From: Blautia caecimuris
Lineage (GTDB): Bacteria > Bacillota > Clostridia > Lachnospirales > Lachnospiraceae
Direction: 5' to 3'
Assembly: GCF_024622975.1 (NCBI RefSeq)
Contig: NZ_JANJZT010000024.1
Location: 1 to 62,369, forward strand
Length of the DNA stretch: 62,369 bases
Shown: one piece after another, positions 58,279-62,369 of the stretch
Position numbering within the stretch: the first letter of the stretch is position 1
Layout of the letters: every line of letters starts with the position of its first letter
The notes under the pieces: generated by a model
The model's database searches: none
What the model saw: the letters and a program-made list of their open reading frames with translations, nothing else
Told to the model about the DNA's origin: nothing
Position numbers and translations under genes: made by a program

Positions 58279-58593
58279 ATGACGGATATGGAGAAGAAAG
58301 TTATGATACGGCTGTGTGCTAAAATCGTAGCAGATACAGACCTTTACGAAACGGACAGGGAAGTGCAAAATCTGATAGACTGGGTATGCCTGTCAGAGCA
58401 GATAAAGGAAAACAATAATACAATCCGCAATCTGACCGGAGAATATAAAAAGATAGAGCCGGATTGCCATGAGGGAGTACGGGCGCAATTGGAGCGCATG
58501 AAAGAACTGTGCAAAGAGCGGAATAATCTGTATGAGAAGCAGAATGACTTGAAAGGGCAGAAGTGGAAGATTGAGAAGTCGTTGGAACGATAA
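58279..58593 (+). CDS. Small coiled-coil protein after MobV
   Basis: A 104-residue charged helical protein (IKENNNTIRNLTGEYKKIEP, LERMKELCKERNNLYEKQND). No family recognised. Its position right after MobV suggests a mobilization accessory role. The stretch from its stop to 58680 contains a TATAAT at about 58656-58661. Confidence 0.65.
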   Translation: MTDMEKKVMIRLCAKIVADTDLYETDREVQNLIDWVCLSEQIKENNNTIRNLTGEYKKIEPDCHEGVRAQLERMKELCKERNNLYEKQNDLKGQKWKIEKSLER

Positions 58594-58683
58594 TATATGT
58601 AGGGTGTGGCGGTTGCTATGCCCTATATTTTTGTGGTAAATGGAGAGAGGGAGTGGTATAATCAAATCTGTAAATTTGGTTGA

Positions 58684-58775
58684 GGAGGTAAAAAAGTGAA
58701 ACGCTGCATTGTAGTAACCGATATAGTCGCATAATAACTATCAGAATATGGAGGATTTCAAAATGACTATATCGG
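58684..58775 (+). promoter_or_regulatory. Translational attenuator of the acetyltransferase gene
   Basis: A ribosome binding site (GGAGG 58684-58688) drives the leader gene 58696-58734. CCGATATAGTC (58718-58728, inside the leader) is perfectly complementary to GACTATATCGG (58765-58775), which starts at the G of the acetyltransferase ATG. The gene's own GGAGG (58750-58754) lies in the loop. Formation of the 11-bp stem would block initiation; a ribosome in the leader would open it. Confidence 0.65.
58696..58734 (+). CDS. 12-codon leader peptide before the acetyltransferase
   Basis: GTG start 7 bases after GGAGG; the product would be MKRCIVVTDIVA. Its codons 8-11 form one arm of the 11-bp stem that includes the acetyltransferase start. 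Size, spacing and pairing resemble leaders of inducible cat and erm genes. Confidence 0.65.
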   Translation: MKRCIVVTDIVA

Positions 58776-59392
58776 AGAACAAAATTTATCCCCGGACAGG
58801 TGATACCCAAACAGTTTATTTGAAAAACGTGATTACCAGTGACAGAATTAAAATTGGCGATTATACAATGTATAACGATTTTGTGCATGATCCATGGGAA
58901 TTTGAAAAGAATAATGTATTATATCATTACCCGATTAATGGAGATCAGCTACAAATTGGCAAGTTCTGTTCTATCGCCTGTGGAGCAAAGTTTTTGTTTA
59001 CCAGTGCAAATCATGCAATGTATTCACTTTCAACATATCCATTTCCAATATTTTTCGAGGAATGGGGATTAGACGTAAAAGAGATTACAAGCGCATGGGA
59101 TAACAAGGGCGATATTGTAATTGGCAATGATGTTTGGATTGGCTTTGAAGCAGTTATTCTATCTGGTGTAACAATTGGTGATGGAGCGATTATTGGTACA
59201 CGAGCAGTTGTTACAAAAGATGTACCGCCTTATACGATTGCTGGAGGTGTTCCTGCAAAACCAATACGAAAGCGGTTCTCGGACGATGTGATTTCTGAAT
59301 TATTGAAACTTCAATGGTGGAAGTGGTCTGAAAACAGGATTAAGAAAAACATTGCGGCGATTCAATCTGGTAGAATTGGGGATTTGGAATAA
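58763..59392 (+). CDS. Vat/CatB-type xenobiotic acetyltransferase
   Basis: A 209-residue left-handed beta-helix acetyltransferase. VLYHYPINGDQLQIGKFCSI and TSANHAMYSLSTYPF (catalytic His in ANH), then the hexapeptide repeats IGNDVWIGFEAVILSGVTIG and DGAIIGTRAVVTKDVPPYT, are typical of streptogramin A (Vat) and CatB-type chloramphenicol acetyltransferases. Which drug it acts on cannot be told from sequence alone. The ATG at 58763 is 8 bases after GGAGG. Expression is probably controlled by the leader and stem directly upstream. Confidence 0.87.
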   Translation: MTISENKIYPRTGDTQTVYLKNVITSDRIKIGDYTMYNDFVHDPWEFEKNNVLYHYPINGDQLQIGKFCSIACGAKFLFTSANHAMYSLSTYPFPIFFEEWGLDVKEITSAWDNKGDIVIGNDVWIGFEAVILSGVTIGDGAIIGTRAVVTKDVPPYTIAGGVPAKPIRKRFSDDVISELLKLQWWKWSENRIKKNIAAIQSGRIGDLE

Positions 59393-59477
59393 TTTGTAAT
59401 ATTATTGCGGAAATTTACTTTTCTACAATTTCTTGTCTGAAAGAAATGCAAATGATTTTTCCTTAGCAATGATTTGA

Positions 59478-59497
59478 ACATGGTGCTAGCACCATGT
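59478..59497. repeat. Perfect 20-bp palindrome
   Basis: ACATGGTGCTAGCACCATGT, in the gap after the acetyltransferase gene. It may be a protein binding site or the remnant of an insertion boundary. Nothing else but a terminator and the riboswitch is seen in 59393-59740. Confidence 0.6.
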
Positions 59498-59525
59498 AAG
59501 TTAAAACAGATAAGAGAAATGTAGT

Positions 59526-59566
59526 AATGTGGCAGTTTGCAGTATTAAGCGGATTGCCACATTTTT
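59526..59566 (+). terminator. Terminator downstream of the acetyltransferase
   Basis: Stem AATGTGGCA (59526-59534) / TGCCACATT (59555-59563) followed by TTTTT. Confidence 0.7.
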
Positions 59567-59604
59567 ATGGAAAAATAAGCAGTTATGTGATAATATATAG
59601 GAGC

Positions 59605-59733
59605 AAAGATAAAAACACAACGCAAGGTAATCTTGTAGAACTGGTAGGTAGTCCAGTCGCACCATTTTGGTGTAAGTAGCCCTCCCTCCTTAGGGTCGTC
59701 CGTTCTTTGTTCAGTACAATTATTTTAAGGAGG
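59605..59733 (+). ncRNA. yjdF riboswitch with ribosome-site sequestration
   Basis: The leader of the yjdF-like gene contains CACAACGCAAGGTAATCTTG, ACTGGTAGGTAGTCCAGT, a GCACCA/TGGTGT hairpin and GTAAGTAGCCC, matching my memory of the yjdF motif RNA, a riboswitch reported to bind azaaromatic compounds and to regulate yjdF. CCTCCTTA (59685-59692) is perfectly complementary to TAAGGAGG (59726-59733), the gene's ribosome binding site, so control of translation initiation is likely. Confidence 0.82.
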
Positions 59734-59740
59734 AATTGTC

Positions 59741-60157
59741 ATGGACAAAGTTTCAGGAAAGTTGACAGTATTTTTTGAGGAACCATTTTGGGTGGGAGTG
59801 TTTGAACGTGTATCAGATGGGAAGCTATCTGTGTGTAAGGTTACGTTTGGTGCAGAACCAAAGGACTATGAGATTTATGATTTTATTCTGAAAAATTACT
59901 ATCGGCTACGATTTAGTCCGGCTGTGGCAACTGATGTAAAAGAAATAGGTCGCAATCCTAAACGGGTACAACGTGAAGTGCGGAAACAGGTACAGAATAC
60001 CGGGATAGGAACAAAATCGCAACAGGCTTTGAAATTACAGCAGGAGCAGTTGAAAACTGAACGCAAGATAGTGAGTCGAAAACGGCGGGAAGTGGAGAAA
60101 CAGCGGCAGTTTGAATTGAAACAGCAGAAAAGGAAAGAAAAGCATAGAGGCAGGTAA
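59741..60157 (+). CDS. yjdF: YjdF-family protein (DUF2992)
   Basis: A 138-residue protein. The first 65 residues (SGKLTVFFEEPFWVGVFERV, YEIYDFILKNYYRLRFSP) match YjdF/DUF2992; the rest is a basic, Lys/Arg/Gln-rich helical tail. Function is unknown, though riboswitch control suggests a role in tolerance to planar aromatic toxins. Ribosome binding site 7 bases before the ATG. Confidence 0.88.
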   Translation: MDKVSGKLTVFFEEPFWVGVFERVSDGKLSVCKVTFGAEPKDYEIYDFILKNYYRLRFSPAVATDVKEIGRNPKRVQREVRKQVQNTGIGTKSQQALKLQQEQLKTERKIVSRKRREVEKQRQFELKQQKRKEKHRGR

Positions 60158-60193
60158 TGGTATTGGAATAACTAATTTAAAGGAAGTAAAAGA

Positions 60194-61147
60194 ATGGAGA
60201 AAAGAATACGAGATATAGTGAATAATGTCATTGAGAAGTGTATTGAACTAGAAAAGAGTGTTCTACTCGAAGATGGTAGCATAAAAGAAGAGTATCAAGA
60301 AACATTAGTAGATAGATATTTAGATATTTTAATGATGCTTGAAAAGGAAATATCAGTAGCTGATTTGGGGATTTGTATTGAGAATGAAAGTGATAAAGTA
60401 AAACGGTTCTATATTGCGTATTATCTATTAGATGAAAGAATGTTTAGACAGTTAAATAAAGAACTGGGAACCGTACCTGGGTGGAAAGCAGAAGCAAGGA
60501 TACGGCTCTATATGATGTATTTAAAAGTCTTTAGAGAAGTACTGTTTCTATTGGCGAATGGTTACTCGGATTGTGCTTTGGCAAGGACGAGGACGTTATA
60601 TGAATTGGGGGTATATATTAGTATTATAAATAAGAATACAGATGTTTTAGCCGAAAGATTTTGCAGACATTGTAATGTTCAAAGTTTGAAGATGGCAAAG
60701 GCAATTTCAACAGAGGAAAGAATGAATAAAATTGAAGAATTTATAGATCAGTTTAATTATGAAAAAGGATACAAAAAAGATAATGGATGGGCAAGGGTGT
60801 TGTTACCTCATATAAATGACAAAAGCAATATTCAATTTCGAGATTTGATTTCTTTGACGGATTATAATCAATATGAAAATATGTATAAAATGGCATGTAA
60901 TTTTGTGCATGGAAGTTTGTTTTCTTCATTAGAAAGCTTGGATAGTGCCAAAGAACAGAGAGGAAAAACATTTTGGAATACTTCTCCGAGCGATGAAGGA
61001 ATAGAAGAAGTTATACATTTTTTGAAAATATATATTGTTATGTTTGTTTCAGAATATACCCGAGGATTAAAGGATAAAACAATTTTTGAAAATATGTTGA
61101 CGCTTTTTTTGCTTGGGAAAGAAATTCTTCAAGATGGCAATGAATAA
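60194..61147 (+). CDS. DUF5677-like helical protein
   Basis: A 317-residue, helical, AT-rich gene product. The core LARTRTLYELGVYISIINKN with RFCRHCNVQ and the later NFVHGSLFSS resembles DUF5677, a family found in defence and accessory islands, with conserved His/Arg that could be catalytic or structural. AAAGGAAG precedes the ATG. It is followed 59 bases later by a membrane protein gene. Confidence 0.68.
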   Translation: MEKRIRDIVNNVIEKCIELEKSVLLEDGSIKEEYQETLVDRYLDILMMLEKEISVADLGICIENESDKVKRFYIAYYLLDERMFRQLNKELGTVPGWKAEARIRLYMMYLKVFREVLFLLANGYSDCALARTRTLYELGVYISIINKNTDVLAERFCRHCNVQSLKMAKAISTEERMNKIEEFIDQFNYEKGYKKDNGWARVLLPHINDKSNIQFRDLISLTDYNQYENMYKMACNFVHGSLFSSLESLDSAKEQRGKTFWNTSPSDEGIEEVIHFLKIYIVMFVSEYTRGLKDKTIFENMLTLFLLGKEILQDGNE

Positions 61148-61206
61148 AAGGTTACATGATTATAAATAGCATTGCTATATAATCAAACTTTATAAAGGGG
61201 AAAACT

Positions 61207-61962
61207 ATGGAAGAAGATATTATCAGTGAACAAAATGAAGAACAAGAAGATACTAAAAAAAATAAATCAAAAGACCAAAGCGAATCTAAAAAAGCGATGA
61301 ACGGGCTTCAGGGTGGTATAATTTGTGGATTGCTTTTAGGAATTGGAGCATGGGGAGTATACCATTACTATCAATATGCTATTTGTAAAATATTATTTTG
61401 GACTATCATTGTCCTAATGGTAATTTGTTTTGCTGCTGCTGTAAGCTGTTTTGTTGATTGGAAATCAGCGAAGAAAAGAGAAAAGTTAGAAGAAGAAGCA
61501 AAAAAAGAAGAAGAGGAATTTTCAGAAATAGATCCAAGTAAAAGGGCACTAAGGGCAGAGAAAATGTTTAAATTGAATCAAAAAGATTTAATGAGATATT
61601 ATGATATGAATTTGTCTCAAACAAGGTTTCTTTCCGGGCTTGGAATTGTGATGATAATTTTGGGTATATTGATAGTAGTAGCTAGCTTAGTTTTATATGT
61701 ATATTTGAATTCAGATAGGATTTTATTATTTGTAGGAAATATAAGTGGTATTATTGTTGATTTTGTAGGGGCAATTTTTATAAAAATGTATACACAAAAT
61801 GTTGATGCAGCTGTAAGGTTTCATGCTAAATTTGCAGAGAGTAATAATCTTCTGCTTGCTAATTCAATTGCAAATAAAATAGAAAATGAAGAACTAAGGG
61901 AAGCAACCTTATCTGAAATTTCAAAGCAAATTGTGGCGTTGAAACAAAATAGTAATACATAG
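61207..61962 (+). CDS. Four-helix membrane protein, TRADD-N-associated type?
   Basis: A 251-residue protein. An acidic/lysine-rich N-terminus is followed by two membrane helices (about 37-55 and 60-82), a charged coiled coil (REKLEEEAKKEEEEF), LMRYYDMNLSQTRFLSGLGI, and two more membrane helices (about 140-165 and 175-195). The YYDMNLSQTRFLSGLG stretch leading into a two-helix hairpin resembles the membrane module found with TRADD-N domains in bacterial conflict systems; this assignment is from memory and uncertain. Ribosome site AAAGGGG. Confidence 0.6.
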   Translation: MEEDIISEQNEEQEDTKKNKSKDQSESKKAMNGLQGGIICGLLLGIGAWGVYHYYQYAICKILFWTIIVLMVICFAAAVSCFVDWKSAKKREKLEEEAKKEEEEFSEIDPSKRALRAEKMFKLNQKDLMRYYDMNLSQTRFLSGLGIVMIILGILIVVASLVLYVYLNSDRILLFVGNISGIIVDFVGAIFIKMYTQNVDAAVRFHAKFAESNNLLLANSIANKIENEELREATLSEISKQIVALKQNSNT

Positions 61963-62156
61963 TAATGGCTCTATTTTGGCTCTAAAAATTTTGATTGGCA
62001 CAAATACGAGAGCAATTTTTGAAGAATATGGATAATAAATGCTTGAAAAATGAGGGAAAAACAGTCAGTTCAAGCTATCCGCCGAGGAGTTCGAGTGATG
62101 AAACGGACTTGGAAAAGCCTTTATTTATGAGGGTTGCAAGCAAAATTGTTTAAGCG

Positions 62157-62175
62157 TTGGCAACGATTTGGCAAC
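62157..62175. repeat. Direct repeat TTGGCAAC near the right end
   Basis: Two TTGGCAAC copies 11 bp apart (62157-62164 and 62168-62175). The surrounding 61963-62220 has no gene. It may be part of an attachment site or a regulator box; neither is shown. Confidence 0.35.
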
Positions 62176-62221
62176 ATTTCGGGTATTACTCACTGAATAA
62201 CAGAATACTTCAATAACAGAA

Positions 62222-62271
62222 AAACCTTGCTGATTTTCAGAAATGAAGCTGAAAGTCGGCAAGGTTTTTTT
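62222..62271. terminator. Hairpin terminator near the right edge
   Basis: Outer arms AAACCTTGC (62222-62230) and GCAAGGTTT (62259-62267), inner TTTCAG/CTGAAA, then seven T. An A tract on the other side makes it potentially bidirectional. Confidence 0.75.
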
Positions 62272-62320
62272 GCGTATTTTATGAGAAAAATAGTAAGCGC
62301 TTAATTTTTAGGTATGATAG

Positions 62321-62350
62321 AAAAATCCCCGACTACTTTTCAGTAGTCGG
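62321..62350 (-). terminator. Terminator for a minus-strand gene beyond the right edge
   Basis: Perfect stem CCGACTAC / GTAGTCGG; on the minus strand it is followed by GGGATTTTT. It implies transcription entering the window from the right. Confidence 0.65.
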
Positions 62351-62369
62351 AGCACCTTGACAATTCACA

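Noticed and set aside
1..62369. CRISPR array, rRNA or tRNA genes
   Set aside because: No regularly spaced short repeats, and no tRNA-like or rRNA-like sequence was recognised on either strand.

Overview
The window looks like an accessory region of a gut Clostridia genome (Lachnospiraceae-type Firmicutes). It holds strong GGAGG ribosome binding sites, frequent TTG starts, a class B sortase and a mosaic of integrative elements. Almost everything from 1 to 54,640 lies on the minus strand and forms one Tn1549-like integrative and conjugative element (ICE), whose integrase must lie beyond the left edge. From about 54,897 a second, plus-strand element begins. It is an integrative mobilizable element whose integrase is reduced to its last 59 codons where the ICE abuts it.

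Reading the ICE in its direction of transcription (right to left): a replication/entry block (54,640-45,226) has a RepA-like initiator, a toprim primase-like protein, a small HTH protein, an LPD1-like polyvalent protein with HEWWH and several accessory proteins. The coupling protein virD4 is split by a 2,686-bp group II intron. A 366-bp direct repeat then flanks a MerR/TipAS gene inserted before maff2. The mating-pore block follows (38,960-30,526: Maff2, VirB6, SpoVG-like, MT-A70 methylase, PrgI, VirB4, M23+NlpC/P60 hydrolase), then surface proteins (DUF4315, DUF4366, and a 1,633-residue thioester/Cna-B adhesin fused to a class B sortase). Next come an AbiE toxin-antitoxin pair, thyX-dut, a divergent XRE regulator, a SLOG protein, topB, more accessory genes, MobC, CD1845-type membrane protein and relaxase. 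The distal 11 kb is cargo: a two-component system plus three ABC transporter modules.

The cargo is a regulon. Five promoters (the regulator itself, three ABC modules and a gene running off the left edge) carry the same 11-bp-spaced direct repeat ACATTT-N5-ACATTT exactly 6 bp before the -10 box. The first two ABC modules have an almost identical front end followed by divergent permeases.

The right element carries MobC-like, AAA ATPase, MobV relaxase and a coiled-coil protein. Its cargo is a Vat/CatB-type acetyltransferase with a 12-codon leader and an 11-bp stem that would lock its start codon, a yjdF riboswitch with yjdF, and a DUF5677 gene next to a membrane protein resembling TRADD-N-associated membrane proteins.

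The observations I rate most worth checking are: (i) a shared C-terminal tail ([KR][PN]S[LVI]xxx[LM] 25-35 residues before the end, often ending in -ER or -R) on about ten unrelated ICE accessory proteins, a possible delivery or docking tag; (ii) the translational attenuator before the acetyltransferase; (iii) AUU/AUA initiation codons at ideal spacing in the relaxase, thyX and two other ICE genes; (iv) the adhesin-sortase fusion. No CRISPR array, rRNA or tRNA was seen.
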